The notes beneath the pieces are model-generated. The model was not told the origin of the DNA, ran no database searches, and worked only from the letters and a program-made list of their open reading frames with translations. 64,000 bases of DNA from Yersinia alsatica (GTDB lineage: Bacteria > Pseudomonadota > Gammaproteobacteria > Enterobacterales > Enterobacteriaceae): the NCBI RefSeq assembly GCF_902170305.1, contig NZ_CABHWW010000024.1, forward strand, positions 140,344 through 204,343, in the 5' to 3' direction. Below are positions 1-8,628 of the stretch, one piece after another. How positions within the stretch are numbered: the first letter of the stretch is position 1; each line of letters begins with the position of its first letter. The position numbers and the translations under genes are program-made.

Positions 1-386
1 GCCGCATTCAGCCAATACTGACCGGCATTCATTGGGTCGGCTTCTTCCATGGCTTTTTTCTGCCATTGCATCCCCTGCTGGGCCCACTCATAAATCCAGT
101 TACCATTGCGGTAGCCCACCACGGTATCCAGCAATTCGTTATCACTATGTTCTGCTTTCGAGCAGGCAATACGTGACAATACCTCTTCGATTTCCAATGG
201 ATCGACACCGCGCCAAGTCCAGATTAAGCGGTTGATCATACGATACCAATGGCTGGCGGTGTCGCCATCCAGTGCCGAGTGAACACTCATAGGATGGTTA
301 CAATGAGCATGCCGCACTAAAGTTGAGGTTTCAGGGTGCTTGAATTTTGGTTTAAACAGAATTTCAGAAAGGTTGGCTTGTGCCAT
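1..386 (-). CDS. frsA: FrsA (YafA), fermentation-respiration switch protein, N-terminal part only
   Basis: The minus-strand frame opens with ATG at 386 and runs off the window start, giving about 128 residues of a protein that is about 414 residues in E. coli. The visible N-terminus ([20 protein letters not shown], then a tryptophan-rich stretch with [16 protein letters not shown]) matches E. coli FrsA almost residue for residue from memory. FrsA is an alpha/beta-hydrolase-fold cytosolic protein reported to bind enzyme IIA-Glc; its catalytic role is debated. The hydrolase core lies outside the window. It sits downstream of gpt on the same strand, as in E. coli, but a hairpin terminator separates them. 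Confidence 0.9.
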   Translation of the reverse strand, partial: MAQANLSEILFKPKFKHPETSTLVRHAHCNHPMSVHSALDGDTASHWYRMINRLIWTWRGVDPLEIEEVLSRIACSKAEHSDNELLDTVVGYRNGNWIYEWAQQGMQWQKKAMEEADPMNAGQYWLNA

Positions 387-472
387 GATAACAATAGCCT
401 CCATAAGCCGTCGGGCCCGTCAAGGGCTGATCAGATGGGGACAAGTGTACTCATACTGCGGGGAAAATGAAA

Positions 473-501
473 CGCCCGGTGTCATTGAGGTACATCGGGC
501 G
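473..501 (-). terminator. Rho-independent terminator of gpt
   Basis: The arms CGCCCG-g-TGT (473-482) and ACA-t-CGGGCG (492-501) form a 10-bp stem with one mismatch and a 9-nt loop. On the minus strand it is followed by a T-rich tail. It lies 18 bp past the gpt stop and before frsA. Confidence 0.65.
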
Positions 502-518
502 CTCTAAAGTTTGCTAGA

Positions 519-977
519 TTACTTGCTGCTCAGTGGGGCAACGAAAGTTACCGCCATATCCCATGGCTGTTCAATCCATGTGTTCTGAGGAATATCAACT
601 ACATAGTCATCAACTAATGGGCGACCAGCAGGTTTAGCAAAAATTGTGACAAAATGTGCTTTCGGATACATATCGCGAATCGCTTTCGCGGTGCCACCGG
701 TATCAACCAGATCATCAATCACGATAAAACCTTCACCGTCGCCTTCTGCGCGCTTTAAGACTTTAAGATCACGTTGATTATCATGGTCATAGCTAGAGAT
801 GCAAACGGTGTCTACATAACGAATACCCAGCTCACGCGCCAGAATACCAGCCGGTACCAACCCACCACGGCTCACCGCGATGATACCTTTCCATTGCTCG
901 GCTGGCAGTAAACGCTGTGCCAGTTTGCGGGCGTGAATTTGCAACATATCCCAGGTAACGACGTATTTTTCGCTCAT
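519..977 (-). CDS. gpt: Xanthine-guanine phosphoribosyltransferase
   Basis: At 152 aa it has the same length as E. coli Gpt. It transfers phosphoribose from PRPP to guanine and xanthine in purine salvage. The PRPP-binding motif [12 protein letters not shown] is plain at about residues 86-97, and the base-binding C-terminal part ([14 protein letters not shown]) is intact. ATG at 977 is the natural start. A TATAAT-like -10 hexamer (minus strand, 1051-1046) lies about 70 bp upstream. The gene is divergent from pepD and a hairpin terminator follows the stop. Confidence 0.95.
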   Translation of the reverse strand: MSEKYVVTWDMLQIHARKLAQRLLPAEQWKGIIAVSRGGLVPAGILARELGIRYVDTVCISSYDHDNQRDLKVLKRAEGDGEGFIVIDDLVDTGGTAKAIRDMYPKAHFVTIFAKPAGRPLVDDYVVDIPQNTWIEQPWDMAVTFVAPLSSK

Positions 978-1283
978 AAAGTGTAATCCCAGCCAGTATA
1001 GAAGTGGCTTGCCATGTATCAGAAGGGGAAAAAAGGTTGCGCGAGATTATAGAGAGCCAGCCGGATAAAAACCAGCAATTATCTGGCTAATTAATCAGGT
1101 TAGACGCAGTAATTGTGCTGCGGTACGCGCGTAACGCTAATGAAAGTGATATTCTCAAACTATCTCGCCATCTTGATGGCGGTTTGTCACTACCCCTAAA
1201 ATCTTTAGTCATCAACCCAATAGCATCTTTGACAGCTCATTTGTGAGTTGCCGGTATAGGAATGCTATTACAGGAGACTTACA
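978..1283. promoter_or_regulatory. Divergent gpt/pepD promoter region (306 bp)
   Basis: On the minus strand TATAAT at 1051-1046 is a good -10 for gpt, but the -35 is weak. A tight perfect hairpin, CGCCATC-tt-GATGGCG, occupies 1166-1181. TTGACA at 1229-1234 resembles a -35 for pepD, though TATAGG at 1255-1260 is 20 bp away, longer than ideal. CAGGAG at 1271-1276 is the pepD Shine-Dalgarno. No ORF or repeat was seen here. Confidence 0.45.
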
Positions 1284-2744
1284 GTGTCTGAACTGTCTCA
1301 ACTTTCGCCTCAGCCGTTGTGGGATATTTTCGCAAAAATCTGCTCTATCCCTCATCCGTCTTACCATGAAGAAGCGCTAGCACAACATATTATGACGTGG
1401 GCCAAAGAAAAAGGCCTGCATGCCGAGCGTGACCAGGTCGGTAATATCCTGCTGCGTAAGCCTGCTACCAAGGGGATGGAAAACCGTAAGCCCGTGGCAC
1501 TGCAAGCCCATCTGGATATGGTTCCGCAGAAGAATAATGATACGGTACATGACTTTACCAAAGATCCGATTCAACCATATATCGATGGTGAATGGGTTAA
1601 AGCCCGTGGCACCACATTAGGTGCGGATAACGGCATTGGTATGGCTTCCGCGCTGGCAGTGTTGTCTGACGATAGCGTCGAGCACGGCCCGTTGGAAGTG
1701 CTGCTGACCATGACCGAAGAAGCGGGCATGGACGGCGCATTCGGCCTGCAACCTAATTGGTTAAAAGCCGATATTCTGATTAACACCGACTCCGAGCAGG
1801 AGGGTGAGATCTATATGGGTTGTGCCGGTGGTATTGATTTTATCACCCGTATGGCACTGCAGCGGGAAGCTATCCCTGCGGGTTACCAGACGTTGAAACT
1901 GACCATTAAAGGCCTGAAAGGCGGTCACTCTGGTGCTGATATTCATCTGGGATTAGGCAATGCCAATAAACTGCTGGCCCGCTTCCTGTTTGAACAAGCC
2001 AAAGATTTAGACCTGCGGGTATTGGATCTGAATGGCGGTACGCTGCGTAATGCTATCCCACGCGAAGGTTCGGTTACTCTGGCGATTGCCGCAGATAAAG
2101 TCGATCAGTTGAAAAGCTTGAGCCAAGATTATCTGGCAACACTGAAAAACGAACTGTCCGCCGTCGAAAAGAATCTGACCATCGTGCTTGAGCCTGTTTC
2201 TACCGAAGCAAAAGCACTGACCAAAGAGACTCAGCAGCGCTTGGTAGCATTATTGAATGCGACGCCAAATGGCGTGATCCGCATGAGCGATGCAGTAAAA
2301 GGCGTGGTTGAAACCTCACTGAATGTGGGTGTGGTTACCATGAATGAAAACGAAGCAGAAATCATTTGCCTGATTCGTTCTCTGATCGACAGCGGTAAAG
2401 ATTACGTGGTGAGCATGCTGACAGCGATTGGTCAGTTGGCTGGCGCTGAAACTTCACCCAAAGGCGGCTACCCAGGCTGGCAACCGGACCCTAGCTCACC
2501 CGTGATGGCGCTAGTGCGGGAAACCTACGAGAAGTTATTTAACAAAACGCCAAATATCATGGTTATCCATGCCGGTCTGGAATGTGGTTTGTTCAAAAAA
2601 CCTTATCCAGATATGGATATGGTCTCCATTGGGCCAACCATGACCGGGCCACATTCACCGGATGAACAAGTTCATATCGAGAGTGTGGGTCAATATTGGC
2701 AGTTGCTGACCGCGCTGCTGAAAGCGATTCCTGAGCGTCAATAA
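1284..2744 (+). CDS. pepD: Cytosol non-specific dipeptidase (aminoacyl-histidine dipeptidase, peptidase D)
   Basis: A 486-aa zinc peptidase of the M20 family, essentially the same size as E. coli PepD (485 aa). It cleaves a wide range of dipeptides, including carnosine-type substrates, in the cytosol. M20 landmarks are visible: the metal ligand site LQAHLDMVPQ (about residues 74-83), TLGADNGIG with the metal-bridging Asp, MTEEAGMDGA with the catalytic Glu, and IHAGLECGLF near the C-terminus. The start is GTG at 1284 with CAGGAG 8 nt upstream. A truncated ERIC-like palindrome and then a terminator follow the stop. Confidence 0.95.
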   Translation: MSELSQLSPQPLWDIFAKICSIPHPSYHEEALAQHIMTWAKEKGLHAERDQVGNILLRKPATKGMENRKPVALQAHLDMVPQKNNDTVHDFTKDPIQPYIDGEWVKARGTTLGADNGIGMASALAVLSDDSVEHGPLEVLLTMTEEAGMDGAFGLQPNWLKADILINTDSEQEGEIYMGCAGGIDFITRMALQREAIPAGYQTLKLTIKGLKGGHSGADIHLGLGNANKLLARFLFEQAKDLDLRVLDLNGGTLRNAIPREGSVTLAIAADKVDQLKSLSQDYLATLKNELSAVEKNLTIVLEPVSTEAKALTKETQQRLVALLNATPNGVIRMSDAVKGVVETSLNVGVVTMNENEAEIICLIRSLIDSGKDYVVSMLTAIGQLAGAETSPKGGYPGWQPDPSSPVMALVRETYEKLFNKTPNIMVIHAGLECGLFKKPYPDMDMVSIGPTMTGPHSPDEQVHIESVGQYWQLLTALLKAIPERQ

Positions 2745-2784
2745 TACTCGTCATACTTCCAGCCGCTCGAATGATTTAGAGTAT
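2744..2784. repeat. Internally deleted ERIC-like palindrome (ends only)
   Basis: These 41 bases begin ATACTCGTCATACTTCCAGC and end CGAATGATTTAGAGTAT. They resemble the two termini of the ERIC elements at 53.0, 56.0 and 58.8 kb fused directly, with the roughly 85-bp middle missing. The first base overlaps the pepD stop codon. The identification rests on similarity to the ERIC ends in this same window. Confidence 0.5.
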
Positions 2785-2798
2785 GGCCGTAGTAATGA

Positions 2799-2827
2799 TG
2801 GTGGGTCTGACTGACCCACCATTTTTT
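2799..2827 (+). terminator. Rho-independent terminator of pepD
   Basis: A perfect 9-bp stem, TGGTGGGTC / GACCCACCA, with a 5-nt loop is followed by six T residues. It lies between the convergent pepD and dinB genes and is oriented for pepD. Confidence 0.85.
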
Positions 2828-2841
2828 ATCTCATTGTGCGG

Positions 2842-3900
2842 CTATTCCCAACTCAGCAGCAATTGCCGCTCAAGTTGTGGGTCGAGCAAAGTGACATGCA
2901 GCCCTACTAGCCGCACACCTCGCCCGGCGCGCCGCTCATTCCATGCCGTGCGTGCAACTTGCAGTAAATCGTCTTTATTCAGCTTCGGCCAAACATGCTC
3001 TTGTGTGGTTTGCTGGAAGTCATGAAATTTCAGTTTTACCCCCTGCCGGGCAATATGCAGATCGGGCCTTACCTTGCGCAAGCGGGTTTCCAGCTCCGTG
3101 TATAGCTGCTCAATCAAGGATTCACAGCTTTGCCAATCATGAATATCCTCGGCCAAGGTTCTCTCGACGCCCACTGATTTGCGCAAACGATCTGGCGAAA
3201 CCTCGCGCTCATCAATACCGTGGCTACGCTCCCACAGCACATGGCCAAACTTACCAAAACGCTTTAATAGTTCAGCCTGTGAGAAATTTTGTACATCACT
3301 ACAGGTTAGCAATCCTAACTCTTGCAGTTTGCTGGCGGTCACTTTACCCACCCCCGGAATTTTACTCAGCGGCAAATCGTGCAGGAAGGGCAAAACCTTG
3401 TCTGGGGTTATCACATACTGACCATTGGGCTTATTTAAATCAGAGGCTATCTTGGCCAAAAACTTGATGGGGGCAACACCGGCAGAGGCCGTTAAATTAA
3501 GCTCAGTAGCAATGGATTGGCGGATTTCCTGTGCAATTAAGGTGGCAGAGCCACTGCATGCCGGACAGTCAGACACATCCAGATAAGCTTCATCTAGCGA
3601 CAGCGGTTCAATCAAAGGAGTATAGCGAGCAAAGATCTCGCGGATATGCAGCGAAGCTTCTTTATAGGCCGCCATTCGCCCGGGGATCACTTTTAGCTGT
3701 GGACACAGTTTAAGCGCCATGGCTGTCGGCATCGCGCTGCGCACACCATAGCGCCGCGCCGGATAGTTCGCCGTGCTGATCACTCCACGCCGATCCCGGC
3801 TCCCGCCAATCGCAATGGGAATATCACGCAAGCTGGGATCGTCGCGCATTTCGACTGCCGCGAAGAAGCAGTCCATATCGACATGAATAATTTTTCGCAT
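2842..3900 (-). CDS. dinB: DNA polymerase IV (error-prone, Y family)
   Basis: From ATG at 3900 the protein has 352 aa, about the E. coli length (351). It carries out translesion synthesis in the SOS response. The palm carboxylates are visible in [11 protein letters not shown] (N-terminus) and [10 protein letters not shown] (about residues 101-110), and the little-finger domain follows. The C-terminal QLLLSWE corresponds to the beta-clamp-binding tail. A longer frame from 3915 adds MVGGN, but [13 protein letters not shown] is the family N-terminus. A LexA box lies just upstream. Confidence 0.95.
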   Translation of the reverse strand: MRKIIHVDMDCFFAAVEMRDDPSLRDIPIAIGGSRDRRGVISTANYPARRYGVRSAMPTAMALKLCPQLKVIPGRMAAYKEASLHIREIFARYTPLIEPLSLDEAYLDVSDCPACSGSATLIAQEIRQSIATELNLTASAGVAPIKFLAKIASDLNKPNGQYVITPDKVLPFLHDLPLSKIPGVGKVTASKLQELGLLTCSDVQNFSQAELLKRFGKFGHVLWERSHGIDEREVSPDRLRKSVGVERTLAEDIHDWQSCESLIEQLYTELETRLRKVRPDLHIARQGVKLKFHDFQQTTQEHVWPKLNKDDLLQVARTAWNERRAGRGVRLVGLHVTLLDPQLERQLLLSWE

Positions 3901-3917
3901 ATTCCCCCCAACCAACC

Positions 3918-3935
3918 ACTGTATAAGTATACAGT
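3918..3935 (-). promoter_or_regulatory. LexA (SOS) operator of dinB
   Basis: CTGTATAAGTATACAG at 3919-3934 fits the LexA consensus CTGT-N8-ACAG with an AT-rich centre, and the flanking A/T pair extends the dyad to 18 bp. It sits 18-35 bp upstream of the dinB start, a typical position for repression. Confidence 0.85.
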
Positions 3936-3998
3936 CTGATTGGAGGAATTCAAGATTATCCTAATTTGTAGCTATGGTCATGTCGCTATATCGAAAAG

Positions 3999-4388
3999 CT
4001 AAGCGGATAACAGAGCCACAGCTTCAATTTCTAAGGCTAAACCATAATGCAAGGCAGGCACTGGCACCACGCAACGTGCCGGTTGGTGTGGCCCCAGCCA
4101 GTCAGCATAAAGCGCATTAAAATCTGGCCATAATGCCACATCACATAAATAGACCCGCACCTGAATCAAGCTGGTTTTACTGCACCCACAGTCAGCCAAA
4201 ACGCCCTCGATATTGGCAAAAACCTGCCGCGCCTGAATATCAAAAGGCTGGTTTGATAATACCTCCCCTTGCATGGTCACGGGCAACTGGCCGGAAAGAT
4301 AAACCATTCCGCCCGCACAAACTGCATGACTATAATGGCCCGCTGGAGGCTGGCCCTGGGTCGCATTAACCAACACCATCTCTGGCAT
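3999..4388 (-). CDS. RidA/YjgF-family reactive-intermediate deaminase-like protein
   Basis: About 129 aa of the Rid fold (MPEMVLVNATQGQPPAGHYSHAV...). Family features seen are GMVYLSGQLPV, IEGVLADCGCS and the C-terminal RCVVPVPALHYGLALEIEAVALL. The Arg that binds substrate carboxylates in active RidA appears present in ARCVVPV. The ATG at 4388 overlaps the stop of the upstream lyase gene (TGATG), which implies translational coupling. RidA proteins hydrolyse 2-aminoacrylate-type enamine or imine intermediates released by PLP dehydratases, so pairing with a PLP ammonia-lyase makes sense. The exact subfamily was not determined. Confidence 0.8.
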   Translation of the reverse strand: MPEMVLVNATQGQPPAGHYSHAVCAGGMVYLSGQLPVTMQGEVLSNQPFDIQARQVFANIEGVLADCGCSKTSLIQVRVYLCDVALWPDFNALYADWLGPHQPARCVVPVPALHYGLALEIEAVALLSA

Positions 4389-5359
4389 CAGCAAGCCTCA
4401 CCAATAAAAGTGGCTAAACGGGCTAAATCAACATTGCCGCCAGAAATAATCACGCCGACCCGTTTACCACGCAAATCAAGTTCAGCGCCAAAAGCGACCG
4501 CCGCCCCTAGGCACCCCGTGGGTTCAACCACGATTTTCATTCGGCTGGTGAAAAATTTCATTGCCGAGATAAGCTGCTCATCAGTTGCAGTCAGAATATT
4601 ATCAACCCGCTCCTGAATCACCGGGAAGGTATAGTGGCCCAGAGCTTGGGTTTGAGCACCGTCAGCAATCGTGGTGGGCGTGGCTATTTTAACCACTTTG
4701 CCGCTACGGAAACTGAGTTGACCATCATTGCCAGCCGCAGGTTCTACCCCAATAACCTGGCAATTTGGGTAGAGCGCTTTGGCAACCGTGGCACAACCAG
4801 AGAGCAATCCCCCGCCCCCTAGTGGCACCAGCAGCACATCCAACTCACCGACTTCATCAAATAACTCTTGTGCTGCGGTGCCTTGCCCCGCCATCACATC
4901 TGGATAGTCATAAGGCGGAATTAAGGTTAGCCCCTGTTCCTGCGCGAGTTTATTGCTAATGGCTTCTCGATCCTCGCGATAGCGGTCATACAGCACCACC
5001 TCGCCACCATAGCCTCGCGTGGCGGCAATTTTGGCCGCAGGCGCATCCTCTGGCATAACAATAATGGCGCGGATCCCCAGTTTGCGAGCAGACAAAGCAA
5101 TAGCTTGCGCATGATTTCCCGAGGAGAAAGCCACCACCCCTTTAGCTTTCTGTTCCGGCGATAATTTCACTAACGCGTTATAGGCTCCGCGGAATTTGAA
5201 TGCCCCCATATGCTGGAAATTTTCGCATTTAAAAAACAGCTGTGCGCCCGTTAGCTCATCTGCAGTGGATGAGGTCAAAACCGGTGTTTTTAGCGCAAAA
5301 CCAGCAAGCCGCTGATGTGCTTGAACAATATCGTCATAACAGATTGCTAATGGGGCCAT
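4388..5359 (-). CDS. PLP-dependent threonine/serine or threo-3-hydroxyaspartate ammonia-lyase (fold type II)
   Basis: 323 aa, single catalytic domain without the C-terminal ACT regulatory domains of biosynthetic IlvA. The PLP Schiff-base lysine is Lys55 in GAFKFRGA, SSGNHAQ follows, and the glycine-rich phosphate-binding loop is VPLGGGGLLSG. The length and ISGGNVD near the C-terminus resemble catabolic threonine dehydratase, serine racemase and threo-3-hydroxyaspartate ammonia-lyase; sequence alone does not separate these. It lies 2 bp after the regulator and overlaps the RidA-like gene, forming a three-gene operon for degrading a hydroxy amino acid. Confidence 0.8.
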   Translation of the reverse strand: MAPLAICYDDIVQAHQRLAGFALKTPVLTSSTADELTGAQLFFKCENFQHMGAFKFRGAYNALVKLSPEQKAKGVVAFSSGNHAQAIALSARKLGIRAIIVMPEDAPAAKIAATRGYGGEVVLYDRYREDREAISNKLAQEQGLTLIPPYDYPDVMAGQGTAAQELFDEVGELDVLLVPLGGGGLLSGCATVAKALYPNCQVIGVEPAAGNDGQLSFRSGKVVKIATPTTIADGAQTQALGHYTFPVIQERVDNILTATDEQLISAMKFFTSRMKIVVEPTGCLGAAVAFGAELDLRGKRVGVIISGGNVDLARLATFIGEAC

Positions 5360-5361
5360 CT

Positions 5362-5994
5362 TCAGCTTCCTTCAGTCGGGAGATAGGTATAGACCGTAGA
5401 ACGGGCGACACCCAGATTATTGGCAACGATAGTCTGCGCATTTTTCAGGTCCATCAGACCCGCTTGGGCCAGTTGGCGCACAATCTCACGCCGCTGTGCC
5501 GGGTTTAGTGCGCGTGGAGTGGTGTTGTGAGCGGCAGCAAACTGCTCCAGTTCAGTACGCAACATCTCAAGGCGAGGTGATGCCAGAGACTCCTGAACCT
5601 CTGTTGGCGTGGTTTGTGTCAATTGAGACAAACTGGCACTAACAGCCGAAAACAGCGAGATATCCATATTGAGGCAAAGTGCCCCAATGAACTCTCCTTT
5701 ACTATTTTTCAGGCCAATTGAGGTACTTTTCGCCGGGCGACCATCAGGAAACTGGTTCGGATAATTGAGGATCACCTCGGGAAAATTGGGATCAGCAATG
5801 CGGCTCAAACCCAGTTCAGTCGCAGGTTCACCCACTTCTCGACCGGATAAATTGTTGGAAATAGCCGCAATGGCATGCTCTGGTTGCGTGAGATCGTGCA
5901 AAACAAATTCCACCAAAGGTGCAAAAGTTTTGCCCAGTGCCTCAACGATTTTTTTGCTCTCCCGTAACAGGAGTTGGTCTTCTGTAAGTTTCAT
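5362..5994 (-). CDS. YheO/DauR-type PAS-domain transcriptional regulator
   Basis: 210 aa. The N-terminal part (about residues 20-125, with FAPLVEFVLHDLTQPEHAI and STSIGLKNSKGEFIGALCLNMD) is the YheO-like PAS domain. The C-terminal part (about residues 155-208, with RREIVRQLAQAGLMDLKNAQ and VARSTVYTYL) is the matching helix-turn-helix. It is first in an operon with the ammonia-lyase and the RidA-like gene and so is the likely local regulator. DauR, a relative, regulates D-arginine catabolism in Pseudomonas; the ligand here is unknown. A TGTCA/TGACA repeat cluster lies in its promoter. Confidence 0.8.
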   Translation of the reverse strand: MKLTEDQLLLRESKKIVEALGKTFAPLVEFVLHDLTQPEHAIAAISNNLSGREVGEPATELGLSRIADPNFPEVILNYPNQFPDGRPAKSTSIGLKNSKGEFIGALCLNMDISLFSAVSASLSQLTQTTPTEVQESLASPRLEMLRTELEQFAAAHNTTPRALNPAQRREIVRQLAQAGLMDLKNAQTIVANNLGVARSTVYTYLPTEGS

Positions 5995-6003
5995 AAATGA
6001 AGT

Positions 6004-6030
6004 ATTGTCACTTTATGACATTTTGTCAAT
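6004..6030 (-). promoter_or_regulatory. Candidate autoregulatory operator of the YheO-like regulator
   Basis: TTGTCA, TGACA and TGTCAA elements alternate as two overlapping inverted repeats (TGTCA-N5-TGACA and TGACA-N4-TGTCA) 10-36 bp upstream of the regulator start. Position and symmetry fit an operator; binding is inferred only. Confidence 0.4.
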
Positions 6031-6055
6031 CAAGTTATCTGCAAATAAAGGCAAT

Positions 6056-6085
6056 AAAAAAAGCTGCGCACGGCAGCTATTTTTT
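6056..6085 (-). terminator. Rho-independent terminator of ddlA
   Basis: AGCTGC (6062-6067) pairs with GCAGCT (6073-6078) across a 5-nt loop. On the minus strand a run of seven T follows. It lies 24-53 bp beyond the ddlA stop. The plus-strand side also ends in T5, so it may work both ways. Confidence 0.8.
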
Positions 6086-6108
6086 GATCGAAATGACAGC
6101 AGGGAGCG

Positions 6109-7209
6109 TTATTGAAGAATGGAGCTTTTCAGCCCTTTATCTTGCTGATGGCGCTCTAAAGCCAGTTCAATAAGCCGGGTGATCAGCTCGGTTGAACCCA
6201 CCCCAGTGGCGCGCCATAATTTGGGATACATGCTGATATTAGTAAAGCCGGGTAAGGTATTTATTTCATTGATAACTATCTGGTTATCAGGCGTTAAGAA
6301 GACATCAACTCGCGCCATACCACAGCATTCAAGGGCACGAAAAGCGGCTAATGCCACCGCACGGATTTGATCGCTGACATCGGTGTCTATCGCCGCCGGA
6401 ATAATGACCTGTGCGCCAGTTTCATTAATGTATTTAGTATCATAGGAATAAAACTCATCACTAATGACCACTTCACCACACAAACTGGCTTGTGGATTGT
6501 CATTCCCCATAACGGCACATTCTATCTCGCGCCCAACAATAGCCGATTCCACCAGCACTTTGTGGTCAAAATCAAACGCTAACGTAACTGCCTGCTGATA
6601 TTCAGCCTCATTACGAACTTTGCTCACGCCAACTGAAGAGCCTTGGTTCGCGGGCTTAATAAAGAGTGGCAAGCCAAGTTTTGCCGTGACCTGCTCAAAA
6701 CCGTAATGGTCTTTGTTAGCCCGTGTCAGTGTAATAAATGGCGCAATATTCAGCCCAGCATCCCGCAGTAAACGCTTAGTAATATCTTTATCCATACTGA
6801 CCGCGGAACCGACCACACCCGAACCAACAAAAGGAATATTTGCCATACGCAGCAAGCCCTGCAAGGAGCCATCCTCGCCTAATGTACCGTGTACAATAGG
6901 GAAAATAACATCCAACTGAGCCAGCGCAGAGGCATTATCGGTAGTAATGAGCTGTTGACTGGCTTGACCGGGGATCAAGGCAACATTTCGGTTTGAATGA
7001 TTTAGAGAGATTAATGCAGGATTTTCTGCATTTAACAGATAACTGGATGCATCATTAACATGCCATTGCCCTTGTTTATCAATACCCAACAGCGTCACAT
7101 CAAATTTTTCTTTATCAATCGCCTCTACGATATTTTTTGCTGACTGCAAGGACACCTCATGTTCAGCCGACTTACCACCAAAAATCACTCCAACCCGCAA
7201 TTTCGACAC
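6109..7209 (-). CDS. ddlA: D-alanine--D-alanine ligase A
   Basis: 366 aa, ATP-grasp enzyme that makes D-Ala-D-Ala for peptidoglycan in the cytosol. It aligns along its length with E. coli DdlA (364 aa). Motifs are [15 protein letters not shown] (N-terminal), [15 protein letters not shown]-grasp [14 protein letters not shown], and the metal-binding [12 protein letters not shown]...[11 protein letters not shown]. Length and longer spacing distinguish it from DdlB (about 306 aa), which normally sits in the mur cluster. Its own terminator follows and a 330-bp AT-rich region precedes it, so it appears monocistronic. Confidence 0.93.
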   Translation of the reverse strand: MSKLRVGVIFGGKSAEHEVSLQSAKNIVEAIDKEKFDVTLLGIDKQGQWHVNDASSYLLNAENPALISLNHSNRNVALIPGQASQQLITTDNASALAQLDVIFPIVHGTLGEDGSLQGLLRMANIPFVGSGVVGSAVSMDKDITKRLLRDAGLNIAPFITLTRANKDHYGFEQVTAKLGLPLFIKPANQGSSVGVSKVRNEAEYQQAVTLAFDFDHKVLVESAIVGREIECAVMGNDNPQASLCGEVVISDEFYSYDTKYINETGAQVIIPAAIDTDVSDQIRAVALAAFRALECCGMARVDVFLTPDNQIVINEINTLPGFTNISMYPKLWRATGVGSTELITRLIELALERHQQDKGLKSSILQ

Positions 7210-7539
7210 ACTGTATTCCTTCTTAAGACCCGGTACTTAGGGCAACCAATACCCATAACACTAATACAATTTTTGTCTGTTTAACTAATGCTTTTTAAGA
7301 TTCCTAAAGAATTTTCTCAACCCTAAGCGACAACAGGTAAAGATCGTAATTATCCTAATCAAAATGCAATACAATTTTCGAAATAACAGAACTGAATTCT
7401 GTTGTTAGTATATTTATACTTTTTGTCATTTATTTTTAATAAAAAATCATTAAATTCGACAAAGCAGAAGAACATTATCTATATGATTAACACGCCCTAG
7501 AAAAATTCATTATCAATCAATGGATGGAAACCAAATATC
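7210..7539. promoter_or_regulatory. Divergent AT-rich promoter region, ddlA / GDPD-like gene (330 bp)
   Basis: Strongly AT-rich with no ORF. A perfect dyad AACAGAA-ctgaa-TTCTGTT at 7385-7403 is the clearest structure and could be an operator. Several TATA-like stretches (for example at 7409-7420) make precise promoter calls unreliable. Confidence 0.35.
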
Positions 7540-8481
7540 ATGCGAAATTATATAATGGCTACTATATTACTCTCTACTAGTTTTGTAACAAATGCTAATT
7601 CGACCACATCAACCACCGCTATCGATCCGCCACAGATTATTGCCCATCGCGGTGGAACTGCCGACGCCCCTGAAAATACACTGCCTGCCATCAAAAAAGC
7701 ATTGGATAATGGCGCGAATGCAATTTGGGTCACATTACAGCTATCAAAAGATAATGTTCTGGTGCTGTATCGTCCTTCAGATCTCAAAGTGTTAACGAAT
7801 AAGACCGGGAAGATTTCGGCCTATACAGCAAAACAACTTGCTCAAGTTGATGCCAGTGTCGATTATAATAAAAATCATAATATTCATCCTGAACCAGGTT
7901 CACGAGTTGGTATTCCTACCCTTGATGAAACATTGATAGCATTCCCTACCACAACCTTTTACCTCGATATTAAATCACCAGATGCCAACCCTGCAGTATT
8001 CGCCAAAGCCTTGCAAAAAACGCTAGCAACAACCACTAAAGGCGAAGACAATCGATTAGCCCGAACCCGTGTCTACTCAACCGATGATAATTATTTAAAT
8101 GCGCTGGATGTGGTAAATCAAGACCTTGATAACACACATAAAATAAAACGTTTCGAAAGCCGCGATTTTACCCGCACACAGTTGCTCAACATTACTATGG
8201 ATCATAAATGTGAATTACCGGCCGATGATATAGAGCGCTGGTATGGTTTGGAATTACACCGTAAAGTCGAAGTGATAGAACAATACACCCTAGGCGAAGG
8301 GAGATCTCAGGCCATATTAAGCTGGGATAAGGAAGCGGTTGATTGTTTCCGTAAAAATAAAAATGCACATATTATCTTCTTTGGCATTAACAAAATTGAA
8401 GATTATGATGAAGCCAAAAAATTAGGTGCTAATGGTGTAATGGTTGATTCTCCGGCATTATTCAAAAAAATCATTAAATAA
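7540..8481 (+). CDS. Secreted glycerophosphodiester phosphodiesterase-fold protein with altered active site
   Basis: 313 aa with an N-terminal signal peptide (hydrophobic residues 5-16, likely cleavage after about residue 19-21), so periplasmic or secreted. The GDPD start motif IIAHRGGTADAPENTLPAIKKA (residues 33-54, shown to the family pattern HRG...PENT) is intact with His36 and Arg37. The next block, normally a metal-binding Glu-x-Asp and a catalytic His-Asp, reads Trp63-Val-Thr65 and Arg78-Pro79. The later Glu-x-Lys block is Asp-Ile-Lys. The canonical metal site and acid/base therefore seem lost, while the fold is kept. It may be a binding protein or an enzyme of altered chemistry. Start ATG at 7540 has only a weak ribosome site (TGGAAA). 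Confidence 0.75.
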   Translation: MRNYIMATILLSTSFVTNANSTTSTTAIDPPQIIAHRGGTADAPENTLPAIKKALDNGANAIWVTLQLSKDNVLVLYRPSDLKVLTNKTGKISAYTAKQLAQVDASVDYNKNHNIHPEPGSRVGIPTLDETLIAFPTTTFYLDIKSPDANPAVFAKALQKTLATTTKGEDNRLARTRVYSTDDNYLNALDVVNQDLDNTHKIKRFESRDFTRTQLLNITMDHKCELPADDIERWYGLELHRKVEVIEQYTLGEGRSQAILSWDKEAVDCFRKNKNAHIIFFGINKIEDYDEAKKLGANGVMVDSPALFKKIIK

Positions 8482-8553
8482 CAGCAAGTGAAAATATATA
8501 GATAACTTATAGCTAAGCTCATTATAGCAACAATAAGTTCAAAAAAGATAAAA

Positions 8554-8580
8554 CCCCAGTCAACAGATAATTGGCTGGGG
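8554..8580. terminator. Bidirectional terminator between the GDPD-like gene and the nqr operon
   Basis: CCCCAG (8554-8559) pairs with CTGGGG (8575-8580), with a T/C extension to the stem. The plus side continues CTTT. The minus side continues TTTTATCTTTTTT, a better tail, so it mainly ends the nqr operon. Confidence 0.7.
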
Positions 8581-8628
8581 CTTTAACAATTATTCATTAT
8601 CTATACCATGAAACAATCTAGATTATGG

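Noticed and set aside
2943..3467. 174-residue plus-strand frame opposite dinB
   Set aside because: Antisense shadow of a conserved polymerase gene with no family resemblance or start signal.
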